DNA of 64,000 nt from Haloechinothrix alba (GTDB taxonomy: Bacteria; Actinomycetota; Actinomycetes; Mycobacteriales; Pseudonocardiaceae). The stretch spans positions 1 through 64,000 of the forward strand of contig NZ_FZNW01000012.1 in NCBI RefSeq assembly GCF_900188115.1, in the 5' to 3' direction. Under the pieces are notes generated by a model. It was not told the DNA's origin. It was given only the letters and a program-made list of their open reading frames with translations, and ran no database searches. The position numbers and the translations under genes were made by a program. The number at the start of each line of letters is the position of its first letter. Position 1 is the first letter of the stretch. Positions 8,583-17,316 of the stretch are shown here, piece by piece.

Positions 8583-8633
8583 ATGTCTCGTCCGCCGGCG
8601 GTGTCGGCGGAGGACAAGCTGCGAATCATATAG
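8583..8633 (+). pseudogene. Start of a transposase helix-turn-helix subunit (IS3-like OrfA), cut after 16 codons
   Basis: ATG 8583 with AGGAG about 10 bases upstream reads MSRPPAVSAEDKLRII then TAG. This opening resembles OrfA-type transposase subunits. The rest is absent and an IS481-type gene begins 45 bases later. Confidence 0.4.
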
Positions 8634-8678
8634 AGTATAAAACTGCTGGAGATGGTTGACACCGGGGCTTGTTGATCA

Positions 8679-9690
8679 TTGGGAGTTCTGGTGAGTCAGT
8701 TCCAGATGGACCGCCAGGTGCGTCGGCGCCTGGCGGTGTTACGTCATGTGGAGGAAGTGTCCGGGAACGTGGCGCTGACGTGCCGCTATTTCGGCATCAG
8801 CCGTCCTACGTATGACAAGTGGCATCGCCGGTACGAAGCCGACGGCGCCGACGGGTTGCGGGATCAGTCGCGGCGCCCGCGCAACAGTCCGCGGGCGACA
8901 CAGGCCGAGGTCGTCGACAAGATCGTTTATCTTCGCCAGCACTACCACTTCGGGCCCGGCACGATCCAGATGTATCTCAAGCGCTACCACGACGTGGACA
9001 TCAGCAAGTCCGGCGTGTGGCGCATCCTACACCGGCTGGATATGGACGTCTGCCGGCGTCACAGCGCTACAAGCGTCGTGACCTGCGGTGGAAGCGCTAC
9101 GAGAAGCAACCCCCGGCCACCACGTGCAGATCGACGTGAAGTTCATCGAGCCGATCCCCAGGGCGAAGACCACCGGTGTTCCCATCACACCAGCAGATCG
9201 ACGCGGCACGTTCTTCCAGTACACCGCGATCGACGATCACGCCCGCCTACGCGTGCTCACGGTATACCGACACAACAACCAGAAGACCGCGGTCGACTTC
9301 CTGGACTACGTCCTGTCGCAGCTACCCTTCCGGGTCGAGACGATCCACACGCACAACGGTGCCCAGTTCCAGTCCCAGTTTCATTGGCACGTCCTCGACA
9401 AGGGCATCGGCCATGTCTCTATCAAGCCCCGCACACCCCGGCTGAACGGGAAGGTCGAGCGCAGCCATCGCATCGACGCGGAAGAGTTCTATCGACTACT
9501 CGACGGCGTCGTCATCGATGACGTGAACATCGTCAACGCCCGACTCAAAGACTGGCAGGACTACTACAACTTCGACCGGCCACACGGCAGTCTCGACGGC
9601 CAAACACCGTATGAGAGACTTCGCCAGAAGACCCAAGCCACCGCGCCCGGGGTGAAGCCGACCTTCATCAGCTGCACAAAGCCTAACCGA
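8679..9690 (+). pseudogene. IS481-family transposase, frameshifted twice and missing a catalytic Asp
   Basis: Homology passes through three frames: the helix-turn-helix half (VRRRLAVLRHVEEVSGNVAL to HRLDM, 8679 to about 9050), a short middle piece (LPASQRYKRRDLRWKRYEK, about 9052-9105) and the rve catalytic half (PGHHVQIDVKFIEPIPRAK onward). The first Asp (VQID) and the Glu (NGKVERSH) are present, but the usual TDNG at the second catalytic Asp reads THNG here. Family-like sequence ends near 9640; the frame then runs open into the tRNA gene. It lies directly against the 3' end of tRNA-Thr, a common insertion target. Confidence 0.85.
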
Positions 9691-9730
9691 GCACGATCAG
9701 ACAGGTATCAACCGAGATCGCACAGTGATC

Positions 9731-9806
9731 TGGAGCCGGCAAGGGGATTCGAACCCCTGACCTACGGTTTACAAGACCGTTGCTCTGCCTGCTGAGCTAT
9801 GCCGGC
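9731..9806 (-). tRNA. tRNA-Thr (anticodon UGU)
   Basis: 76 bases with encoded CCA (9731-9733). Acceptor GCCGGCA pairs with TGCCGGC. D-arm GCTC/GAGC, anticodon stem ACGGT/ACCGT with loop CTTGTAA (anticodon TGT) and T-arm AGGGG TTCGAAT CCCCT all form. The 3' end faces left, toward the mobile zone. Confidence 0.97.
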
Positions 9807-9810
9807 GGGA

Positions 9811-10182
9811 GCCCTCGACGAGCTCGCCGACCATGGTAAGCCGCGCCGCCCGCGCCGCGATGAACGCCCTCCACAACCCCTCGACGGGCGAGTGACGGAA
9901 AACACAGTGCCATCTCGCAACGGAGAGTGGCGATAGGCCGATGAACTGCGGGAACGTCGATAGTGGCGGCATCGTTCGGGTCGTTCGTGTTCATCACGTC
10001 GTGGGCGTCTCCCCTTCATCGTGAGCAAACCGTTCCGGTCCGCACTCCCCCGATCCAGGCACGTCGTCCCGCGGCGGGGGTATGCGGTCCGGCGGATGAA
10101 CAACCGATCCGCGGCTGCGCCGAAGCCGACAGTGGCCAAGAATCGAGGATGGACCACACAGGTTCAGACGACACGCCCGTGA
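9811..10182. other. Intergenic stretch between tRNA-Thr and the thrE-like gene
   Basis: No gene is recognised on either strand. It should hold the promoters of the leftward tRNA and the rightward exporter gene; no clear consensus was identified. GAGGAGGTGA at its right end is the ribosome site of the next gene. Confidence 0.4.
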
Positions 10183-10193
10183 GGAGGTGACTT

Positions 10194-11708
10194 GTGAAGA
10201 TCAACCAGCGCGGTAAGGGTCAGAAGTACCGCAAGCGGGCGTGGCACATCCTCGAACCGCCGACCGACAACCCGGCCGGTGACCAGACGAGCAAGGGGCG
10301 GCCCCAGCCGCGCCGTGCGTGGAGCATCCTGGAGGCGCCCGCCGGTGAGCAGCCGAGCTCCGCCTCCGAGTCCGCGATGGGGCCCGCGCTGCCCAGCGAC
10401 CACACCGTGCACTTCGTGCTCGACCTGGCCCTGCGCATCGGGGAGATCCAGATGTCGACCGGGGCGGGTGCCTCCGACGTCACAGCCACCATCCTCGCGG
10501 TCACGAACTCGCTCGGCCTGCCGCACTGCGAGGTCGACGTCGTCTACACCTCGATCAGCGTGACCTGCCACCGGGGCACGGAAACGTCGCCGGTCACCGC
10601 GCTGCGCGTGGTGCGATTCCGCAGCCTCGACTACAGCAGGCTCACGGCGGTGGAGCAGCTGATCACGCAGATCACCCGCGGGCAGATCAGCGCCGAGGAG
10701 GCCTACACGGAGCTGCGCCGGATCGCGAGCGCACCCCACCCGTACCCCCGGTGGATCGCCACGCTCGCCCTCGGTGGCATGGCCGCCAGCGTCGCGGTGC
10801 TGATCGGCGCCGGAGTCGTCACCGCGCTGCTGGCCTTCCTCACCAGCGCCGTCATCGACCGGGTCGGCAGGCTCCTCAACCGGTTCGCCCTGCCGATCTT
10901 CTTCCAGCAGGTCACCGGTGGGTTGGTCGCTACCCTGATCGCCATGGCCGCCGTCGGGACCAATGTGACGTGGTTCGGGCAGCCCTCGCTCGTCGCGGCG
11001 GCGGCGCTGACGGTGTTGCTGTCCGGGCTGTCCACCGTATCGACCGTGCAGGACGCGATCACCGGTTACAACGTCACCGCGGCGGGCAGGGCCACGGAAG
11101 TCGCGCTGATGAGTGCGGGGCTGGTCACCGGTGTGGTCATCGGCCTGAACGTGGCGGTACTGCTCGGGTTTCCCGCCACGGGGCTGCCGGAGGTCATCAT
11201 CCCGCCGCCCGAGGCGCTGCCGTTGCTGGTGTTCGCCGGGGCGAGCACGGCAGGTTTCTTCGCGCTGGCCAGCTACTCGAAGATGCGCCCGATGCTGGTC
11301 GCGGCCGCTGCCGGGGCCGTGGGGGCCGCGGTGTTCAACCTCATGCGGCTGTTCGGGAGCAACCAGATCACGGCGACCGTGCTCGCCGCGACCGTGCTCG
11401 GTTTCTGCGGCGGCCTGATGGCGCGCAGGCTGAAGGTGGCGCCACTGGTCGTCGCGGTCTCCGGCATCACCCCGCTGCTGCCCGGTCTGCTGACGTTCCG
11501 GGGCCTGTACGAGGTGGCCGTCGGGGAGGACGGCAACATCACCACCCTGGCACGCGCGATCGCTGTCGGGCTGGCGCTCGCCGCAGGTGTGGTCCTCGGC
11601 GAGTACCTCGCACAGCCGCTCCGCACCCAGCTCGGCAGGCTCGAGCGCAGGCTGGCAGGGCCGCGCCTGGCCGGTCCGCTGCGTCCAGCCAAGCGCAGGA
11701 TCGAGTGA
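10194..11708 (+). CDS. Threonine/serine exporter family protein (ThrE-like)
   Basis: A 504-residue membrane protein. GTG 10194 is preceded by the strong site GAGGAGGTGACTT. The first about 65 residues are soluble and contain the motif RAW-x-ILE-x-P twice (RAWHILEPP, RAWSILEAP). Then comes the ThrE N-terminal domain (LRIGEIQMSTGAGASDVTAT to about 190), which in this family faces the cytoplasm, followed by about ten hydrophobic segments (190-480), including the second membrane bundle (LLVFAGASTAGFFALASYSK). ThrE of corynebacteria exports threonine and serine with proton motive force; the substrate here is inferred. It stands alone between tRNA-Thr and otsA. Confidence 0.9.
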   Translation: MKINQRGKGQKYRKRAWHILEPPTDNPAGDQTSKGRPQPRRAWSILEAPAGEQPSSASESAMGPALPSDHTVHFVLDLALRIGEIQMSTGAGASDVTATILAVTNSLGLPHCEVDVVYTSISVTCHRGTETSPVTALRVVRFRSLDYSRLTAVEQLITQITRGQISAEEAYTELRRIASAPHPYPRWIATLALGGMAASVAVLIGAGVVTALLAFLTSAVIDRVGRLLNRFALPIFFQQVTGGLVATLIAMAAVGTNVTWFGQPSLVAAAALTVLLSGLSTVSTVQDAITGYNVTAAGRATEVALMSAGLVTGVVIGLNVAVLLGFPATGLPEVIIPPPEALPLLVFAGASTAGFFALASYSKMRPMLVAAAAGAVGAAVFNLMRLFGSNQITATVLAATVLGFCGGLMARRLKVAPLVVAVSGITPLLPGLLTFRGLYEVAVGEDGNITTLARAIAVGLALAAGVVLGEYLAQPLRTQLGRLERRLAGPRLAGPLRPAKRRIE

Positions 11709-11725
11709 TCCGACCTCCGGTCGGA
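11709..11725 (+). terminator. Short hairpin after the thrE-like gene
   Basis: 7-bp perfect stem TCCGACC/GGTCGGA with a 3-base loop, one base past the stop codon. No T-run. Modest but well placed. Confidence 0.4.
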
Positions 11726-11794
11726 CGACCGACCCCGGCACCCACTACCACTACTGTGGGAACTACCTGAAACAACAGAAGAGAGGAGGTCTCC

Positions 11795-13216
11795 GTGAAC
11801 GGCCCGGATTTCGTCGTCGTGGCCAATCGGCTGCCGGTCGATCTCGTGCGCTCGGCCGACGGCACCCAGAAATGGACACAGAGCCCGGGTGGCCTGGTGT
11901 CAGCGCTCGAACCGTACCTGCGTGCCAGGCAAGGCGCGTGGATCGGCTGGCCCGGGGTGCCCGACGTCGAGGTCGACGCGTTCGAAGAAGACGGGATGCT
12001 GCTGCAGCCCGTCCCGCTGACCTCGGCGGACGTACGCGAGTATTACGAAGGCTTCTCCAACGCCACCCTCTGGCCGCTCTATCACGACGTCGTACAACGA
12101 CCCGTCTTCGACCGCGCCTGGTGGGACAGCTACGTCCGGGTCAACCAGCGGTTCGCCGACCAGACGGCCAAGGTGGCAGGCCACGGCGCGACGGTGTGGA
12201 TCCAGGACTACCAGCTACAGCTCGTGCCCTCCATGCTCCGCGAGATGCGTCCCGACCTGCGGATCGGCTTCTTCCTGCACATCCCGTTCCCGCCCGTCGA
12301 GCTGTTCATGCAGATGCCGTGGCGCGCCGAGATCGTGCGCGGGCTGCTCGGGGCCGACCTCGTCGGATTCCACCGGCCGGGCGGCGCGCAGAACTTCCTC
12401 TGGCTGGCGCGGCAGCTGCTCAACCTCGACCCGACCAAGGCCGCTGTGGGCGTGCGGTCCCGGCCCGGCTGGGTGCTGGTCGACGATCGCGTGGTGCGAG
12501 TGGGCGCGTTCCCCATCTCCATCGACTCCGCCGGGCTCGACACGCTGTCCCGCCGCCCCCACGTCGGCAGGCGGGCCACCGAGGTGCGCGAGTCGCTGGG
12601 CCACCCCAAGGTCGTCATGCTCGGTGTCGACCGGCTCGACTACACCAAGGGCATCGACCTGCGGCTGCACGCGCTGCACGAGCTGCTGCAGGAAGGCCGC
12701 GTCGCCCCCGACGACGTCGCGTTTCTCCAGCTGGCCACACCGAGCAGGGAGCGAGTCGAGCACTACCAGGAGATGCGCGCCGACATCGAGCGCATCGTGA
12801 GCCGGATCAACGGTGAGTTCGGTCGGGTCGGCAGACCGATCGTGCACTACCTGCACCAGTCGGTGAACCGCCAGGAACTGGCCGCGTTCTTCCGCGCCGC
12901 CGACATCATGGTGGTCACGCCGCTACGCGATGGGATGAACCTGGTCTGCAAGGAGTACGTAGCCTGCCGCCACGACCAGCGTGGTTCACTGGTACTGTCC
13001 GAGTTCGCCGGCGCCGCAGCCGAGCTGACCAGCGCGTTCCTCGTCAATCCGCACGACCTGGACGGGGTGAAAGGCGCCCTGCACGCGGCTATTACTCTCG
13101 ACGAGGCCGAGAGTCGGCGCAGGATGCGTGCCCTCCGGCGTCAGGTCCTCACCCACGACGTCGACCGTTGGGCACGCTCGTTCCTGGAAGCGCTCGGGCC
13201 CCCAGCACACAGCTGA
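11795..13216 (+). CDS. otsA: Trehalose-6-phosphate synthase (GT20)
   Basis: A 473-residue cytoplasmic glycosyltransferase that joins a nucleotide-activated glucose (UDP- or GDP/ADP-glucose) to glucose-6-phosphate to make trehalose-6-phosphate. GTG 11795 has GAGAGGAGG upstream. Signatures: [11 protein letters not shown] and [11 protein letters not shown] at the N-terminus, [47 protein letters not shown] in the donor half, and [20 protein letters not shown] near the C-terminus. Length is normal. 21 bases separate it from the phosphatase fusion, so the two steps of trehalose synthesis are one operon. Confidence 0.97.
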   Translation: MNGPDFVVVANRLPVDLVRSADGTQKWTQSPGGLVSALEPYLRARQGAWIGWPGVPDVEVDAFEEDGMLLQPVPLTSADVREYYEGFSNATLWPLYHDVVQRPVFDRAWWDSYVRVNQRFADQTAKVAGHGATVWIQDYQLQLVPSMLREMRPDLRIGFFLHIPFPPVELFMQMPWRAEIVRGLLGADLVGFHRPGGAQNFLWLARQLLNLDPTKAAVGVRSRPGWVLVDDRVVRVGAFPISIDSAGLDTLSRRPHVGRRATEVRESLGHPKVVMLGVDRLDYTKGIDLRLHALHELLQEGRVAPDDVAFLQLATPSRERVEHYQEMRADIERIVSRINGEFGRVGRPIVHYLHQSVNRQELAAFFRAADIMVVTPLRDGMNLVCKEYVACRHDQRGSLVLSEFAGAAAELTSAFLVNPHDLDGVKGALHAAITLDEAESRRRMRALRRQVLTHDVDRWARSFLEALGPPAHS

Positions 13217-13237
13217 CACAAGTCCCCTGGAGGCGCG

Positions 13238-15772
13238 TTGACCGCCGAAGCACTGCCCGCCGAAGTGCGGCGAGCCATCGTGAACATCGCGCGGACACCG
13301 CGCCTGCTCATCGCGTGCGACTACGACGGCACCCTCGCTCCCATCGTGGACAACCCGGAGCAGGCCCGACCGTACCCGGAGTCGGTCGGCGCGCTGCGCT
13401 CGCTGGCGAGCCTGCACGAGACCACCACAGCGGTGATCTCCGGGCGTGCGCTGCGTGACCTGGCCACCCTGTCCCGGCTGCCGGTCGAGGTGCATCTCGT
13501 CGGCAGCCACGGCTCGGAGTTCGACGTCGGGTTCGTACACGAGATCGACGGGACGGCCCGCGAGCTGCACACACGCGTCGAGCGCGAGCTGCACCGCATC
13601 ATCCACGACGTCCCTGGGGCGTCGCTGGAGGTCAAACCCGCGAGCGTCGCGGTGCACGTGCGGGGGACGGCCGAGGCCGATGCCGAGCGGGTGATCGCCG
13701 CCGTGCACGAGGGCCCGTGCACGTGGGACGGGGTGACGACCACCGACGGCAAGGCCGTCGTGGAGCTGTCGGTCGTGCCGACCGACAAGGGGAACGCGCT
13801 GGACGTGCTGCGCCACCAGGCGGGCGCCACGGCCGCCATCTTCCTCGGTGACGACATCACCGACGAGAAGGCCTTCGCCCGGCTGAGCGGCCCGGACCTC
13901 GGCATCAAGGTCGGCGGTGAGGAGTCGATCGCCCCGCACCGCGTGGCCGACCCGTTCGACGTGGCGACCATCCTCGCGTTCCTGCTCGAGGAGCGGCGCA
14001 ACTGGCTCTACGGCGAGCAGGCTCCCCCGATCGAACGCCTCACCATGCTGGCCAACGGACGTTCCGTCGCCCTGCTCACCCCGGACGCCAAGCTGACCTG
14101 GATGTGCCACCCAGGGCCGGACGCGCCCGCCGTCTTCGCCGACCTGCTCGGCGGGCAAGGCGCCGGGTATTTCTCGGTCAAACCCGAGCGCAACGGGTTG
14201 CCGCTCGGGCAGCGCTACCTGCCCAACACGATGACGGTGGAGACCCGGTGGTCGCGCCTGCTGGTGACCGACTACCTGGAGCCGGAAAGCGCGGCGCACC
14301 GCACCGACCTGATCCGGTGCATCTCCGGGGAGGCCGCGGCCTCCGTGGTGTTCGCACCCCGCCCCGAGTTCGGCGGCGTCCCCGTACGGATCGAGCAGGT
14401 GTCCGGCGGCCTGCGGGTGCTCGGCACCTCCGAGCCGTTCGTGCTGCACTCACCCGGCGTCAGCTGGGAGATCACCTCCGACGGGCTGCACGACACGGCC
14501 ACCGCGCTCGTGCAGCCCACACCCGAGCAGCCTGTCGTGCTCGAGCTGCGGTGCGGCACCACCGACCTCGGCCCGCACGAGATGCCCGAGCCCGAGCGCA
14601 GGCAGCGTGCCGGTGCGTACTGGAGCGACTGGGCGTCGACCCTCAAGCTGCCCGCGCGGGAGCCCGAGCTGGTCACCAGGTCGGCTTTGACGCTGCGCGG
14701 CCTGGCCGACACCGAGACGGGCGGGGTGCTCGCCGCTGCGACCACCTCGCTGCCGGAGGAGATCGGGGGCGTGCGCAACTGGGACTACCGGTTCTGCTGG
14801 ATCCGGGACGGCTCGATGACCGTCCGTGAGCTCGTCGCGCTCGGCTCCCTCGAGGAAGCCGAAGGGTTCCTCCGCTGGCTGCACGGCGTGCTCGCCACCC
14901 TGCCAGGACCCGAGCGGCTGCACCCGCTGTACTCGCTCGCCGGGACCCAGTCCGGTGCCGAGGCCGTGATCGACTCGCTGCCCGGCTACGCCGGTTCGCG
15001 GCCCGTGCGGGTCGGCAACCTCGCCAACCACCAGGTGCAGCTCGACGTGTTCGGGCCCGTCGTTGAGCTCGTTGTCGACCTCGCCGCCGCGCGCGGTGAG
15101 CTGCACGACGCGGACTGGCAGCTCGTGCGCGCGATGGCCGAGGCCGTGACCCGCCGCTGGGACGAGCCCGACCACGGGGTGTGGGAGGAGCGGCACGTGC
15201 CGCGGCACCGGGTGTACTCGCGGGTGATGTGCTGGGTCACCATCGACCGCGCCATCACGCTCGGCAACCGTTACGACCGGGAGATCCCGCCCAACTGGCA
15301 CGCGCTGCGCGACGAGATCGCCGCCGACGTGCTGGAGAACGGCTGGAACCCGGAGGTGCAGGCGTTCACCACCGCCTACGACGGCACGGACCTGGACGCG
15401 GCCTCGCTGTTCGTGGGCCTGTCCGGGCTGATCGACCCGACCGACGAACGTTTCCAGTCCACGGTCACCGCGATCGAGTCCGAGCTGCGCAGCGGCTCCA
15501 CCGTGTACCGCTACCGCAGGGACGACGGCCTTCCCGGCGAGGAGGGCGGCTTCCACCTGTGCGCGGCGTGGATGGTCGAGGCGTACCTGCTCACCGGCAG
15601 GCGCACCGAGGCCGAGGAGCTGTTCGAGCAGATGGTCAACGCGACGGGGCCGACCGGCCTGCTGCCCGAGCAGTACGACCCGCTTGCCGAGCGTTCCCTC
15701 GGCAACCACCCGCAGGCGTACTCGCATCTCGGCCTGATCCGCTGCGCCGCGCAGCTGTCCAGGGACGTGTGA
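13238..15772 (+). CDS. otsB: Fusion of trehalose-6-phosphate phosphatase and a GH15 (trehalase/glucoamylase-like) domain
   Basis: 844 residues starting at TTG 13238 after CTGGAGG. Residues 20-245 are a HAD-type OtsB phosphatase: motif I ACDYDGTLAP (D28, D30), VISGRALRDL, TDKGNALDVLR, and motif IV GDDITDEKAF (about 205-213). Residues about 260-840 are a GH15 alpha/alpha-barrel protein: NWDYRFCWIRDGSMT (about 511-525), GFLRWLHGVL, AGTQSGAEAVIDSLPGY, a VWEERHVPRHRVYSRVMCW segment and LLPEQYDP near the end. GH15 relatives in mycobacteria hydrolyse trehalose. One polypeptide would therefore release trehalose from its phosphate and might hydrolyse it too; whether the GH15 half is active cannot be read. 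Such fusions are known in actinobacteria. Confidence 0.93.
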   Translation: MTAEALPAEVRRAIVNIARTPRLLIACDYDGTLAPIVDNPEQARPYPESVGALRSLASLHETTTAVISGRALRDLATLSRLPVEVHLVGSHGSEFDVGFVHEIDGTARELHTRVERELHRIIHDVPGASLEVKPASVAVHVRGTAEADAERVIAAVHEGPCTWDGVTTTDGKAVVELSVVPTDKGNALDVLRHQAGATAAIFLGDDITDEKAFARLSGPDLGIKVGGEESIAPHRVADPFDVATILAFLLEERRNWLYGEQAPPIERLTMLANGRSVALLTPDAKLTWMCHPGPDAPAVFADLLGGQGAGYFSVKPERNGLPLGQRYLPNTMTVETRWSRLLVTDYLEPESAAHRTDLIRCISGEAAASVVFAPRPEFGGVPVRIEQVSGGLRVLGTSEPFVLHSPGVSWEITSDGLHDTATALVQPTPEQPVVLELRCGTTDLGPHEMPEPERRQRAGAYWSDWASTLKLPAREPELVTRSALTLRGLADTETGGVLAAATTSLPEEIGGVRNWDYRFCWIRDGSMTVRELVALGSLEEAEGFLRWLHGVLATLPGPERLHPLYSLAGTQSGAEAVIDSLPGYAGSRPVRVGNLANHQVQLDVFGPVVELVVDLAAARGELHDADWQLVRAMAEAVTRRWDEPDHGVWEERHVPRHRVYSRVMCWVTIDRAITLGNRYDREIPPNWHALRDEIAADVLENGWNPEVQAFTTAYDGTDLDAASLFVGLSGLIDPTDERFQSTVTAIESELRSGSTVYRYRRDDGLPGEEGGFHLCAAWMVEAYLLTGRRTEAEELFEQMVNATGPTGLLPEQYDPLAERSLGNHPQAYSHLGLIRCAAQLSRDV

Positions 15773-15783
15773 GCGGGGAGGGA

Positions 15784-16059
15784 TCAGCCCCCTGCGACCG
15801 AGGGAATCACCATGACCTCGGTGGAGCGGCCGACGGGTGCACGCACGCCGCCGATCCTCCGGCACTCCTCTCCGTCCACATAGAAATTCACATACCGGCG
15901 AAGCACGCCGCTCTCGTCGCGCAGCCTGCGCTCCAGCGTGGGGTGGCGCGTAGCGATATCGTCGAGCAACTCGCCGAGGGTCTCTCCGGAGGCCGTGACC
16001 TCCGCCGCGCCGTCGGCGAGCTCGCGCAGCATCGACGGCAGATGCACGGTGACCGCCAT
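15784..16059 (-). CDS. MoaD/ThiS-type sulfur-carrier protein
   Basis: A 91-residue ubiquitin-fold protein ending in the Gly-Gly tail (VMVIPSVAGG) that is adenylated and thiocarboxylated in this family. ATG 16059 (MAVTVHLPSMLRELADGAAE) is preferred to an upstream start that would overlap the previous gene. It lies 5 bases downstream of the BNR-repeat gene on the same strand. No molybdopterin or thiamine synthase partner is adjacent, so the sulfur acceptor is unknown. Confidence 0.85.
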   Translation of the reverse strand: MAVTVHLPSMLRELADGAAEVTASGETLGELLDDIATRHPTLERRLRDESGVLRRYVNFYVDGEECRRIGGVRAPVGRSTEVMVIPSVAGG

Positions 16060-16064
16060 ACCAG

Positions 16065-17147
16065 TCACCCCACGACGGCGGCGCGGACACACAGCACGTC
16101 CGGCAGGTGGTGGGTCAGCAGCCGCCAGCTGTCGCCCTCGTCCGCACTGGCGTACACCTCGCCATGGCGAGATCCGAAGTAGACACCCGCCGGGTCGGCA
16201 TCATCGGTACACAGCGCGTCACGCAACACCGCGGAGTAGTAGCCCTCATTCGGCAGCCCGTCACCCGGTCCGGTCCACGTGTCCCCGGAGTCCTCCGAGC
16301 GGTACACACCGCAACGCCCGTCTTCCGGCGACCGCGTCCGCGCGGAGATGGGGAAGCTGTAGACCACGCCCGGCCTGTGCGGGTGCGTTGCGACGGGGAA
16401 GCCGAAGTCGCCCGGCAGGCTGTCACTGATCGGCTCCCAGCTCGCACCGCCGTTCACGCTGCGGTACAGGTCGCCGTGGTTCTGCAGGAACAGCCGGTCC
16501 GGCTCACCGGGATCCATCGCTACTTTGTGCACGCACTGGCCGAACTCCGGGTACTCGTCCGGCTGGAAGTCGGCACGGATCCCTGAGTTGGTCGGCGTCC
16601 AGGACCCGCCGCCGTCGCTCGTCTGGTACACCCCGCCGGTCGACATCCCCACCAGCACCCGGTTCGCGTCCTGCGGGTGCGGGATGACGGTGTGCAGCGC
16701 CTTGCCGCCACCACCAGGGAACCACTCGGTGCGGTGCGGGTGCTCCCACAACCCGCGCACCAGCGAGAAGCTGCGGCCGCCGTCGGTGGAACGGAACAGC
16801 GCACTCGGCTCGACTCCCGCGTAGACGACCTCCGGCTCGCTGTCCGGTCCGGGGACCAGCTGCCATACCCCTTCCAGCGCCTCCCCGGTGTCGGCGGGGA
16901 ACGCCACAGGAGCGTCGTCCGGCTCGCTCCACGTCCTCCCCAGGTCGTCGCTGATGACCATGGACGGACCGAAATGACTGGTGAGTGCACCCGCCAGCAA
17001 CCGCGGAGTACCTCGCCGGGTATCGATAGCCACCGCCTTGACGTCGGCGAGCGGCAGCAGCGGGCCGGTCACGTCCCACTCCCTGCGATCGCGGCTGCGC
17101 GCCAGCCAGAGCCCCTTGCGCGTTCCTATCGCCAGCAAAACATCCAT
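16065..17147 (-). CDS. BNR/sialidase-like beta-propeller protein
   Basis: A 360-residue protein built of repeated beta-propeller blades with Asp-box-like motifs: SDDLGRTW, STDGGRSF, SDGGGSW, VNGGASW, SEDSGDTW, SADEGDSW. There is no signal peptide, so it should be cytoplasmic. The fold occurs in glycosidases, sortilin-like and photosystem-assembly proteins, and many bacterial members have no known activity. Its tight pairing with a MoaD-type carrier (5-base gap, same strand) suggests joint work, a pairing I have seen annotated in other actinobacteria. No catalytic glycosidase residues are evident. Confidence 0.8.
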   Translation of the reverse strand: MDVLLAIGTRKGLWLARSRDRREWDVTGPLLPLADVKAVAIDTRRGTPRLLAGALTSHFGPSMVISDDLGRTWSEPDDAPVAFPADTGEALEGVWQLVPGPDSEPEVVYAGVEPSALFRSTDGGRSFSLVRGLWEHPHRTEWFPGGGGKALHTVIPHPQDANRVLVGMSTGGVYQTSDGGGSWTPTNSGIRADFQPDEYPEFGQCVHKVAMDPGEPDRLFLQNHGDLYRSVNGGASWEPISDSLPGDFGFPVATHPHRPGVVYSFPISARTRSPEDGRCGVYRSEDSGDTWTGPGDGLPNEGYYSAVLRDALCTDDADPAGVYFGSRHGEVYASADEGDSWRLLTHHLPDVLCVRAAVVG

Positions 17148-17316
17148 CGCCTACCTCCCGCAGCGTCCTGACACCCTGCCCGTACCTCCTCGAGCAGCGG
17201 TAACCGGAGCCTACGCCGGGGAGCCGACAGAGTTCGGGCCCGCGCACGAATCCGGGGATGTCGAATGCACACGCGGCACCAGTCGTTTGTCGGTGCTGTA
17301 CGACAGGGTTGCGGGC

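Noticed and set aside
10164-11741. A 525-codon open frame opposite the thrE-like gene
   Set aside because: Antisense shadow with low-complexity His/Arg/Gln composition; the plus-strand gene has a strong ribosome site and family signatures.
14450-16090. A 546-codon open frame opposite the otsB-GH15 gene
   Set aside because: Arg/Gly/Val-rich shadow without homology; the real genes on both strands here are otsB-GH15 and the MoaD-type gene.
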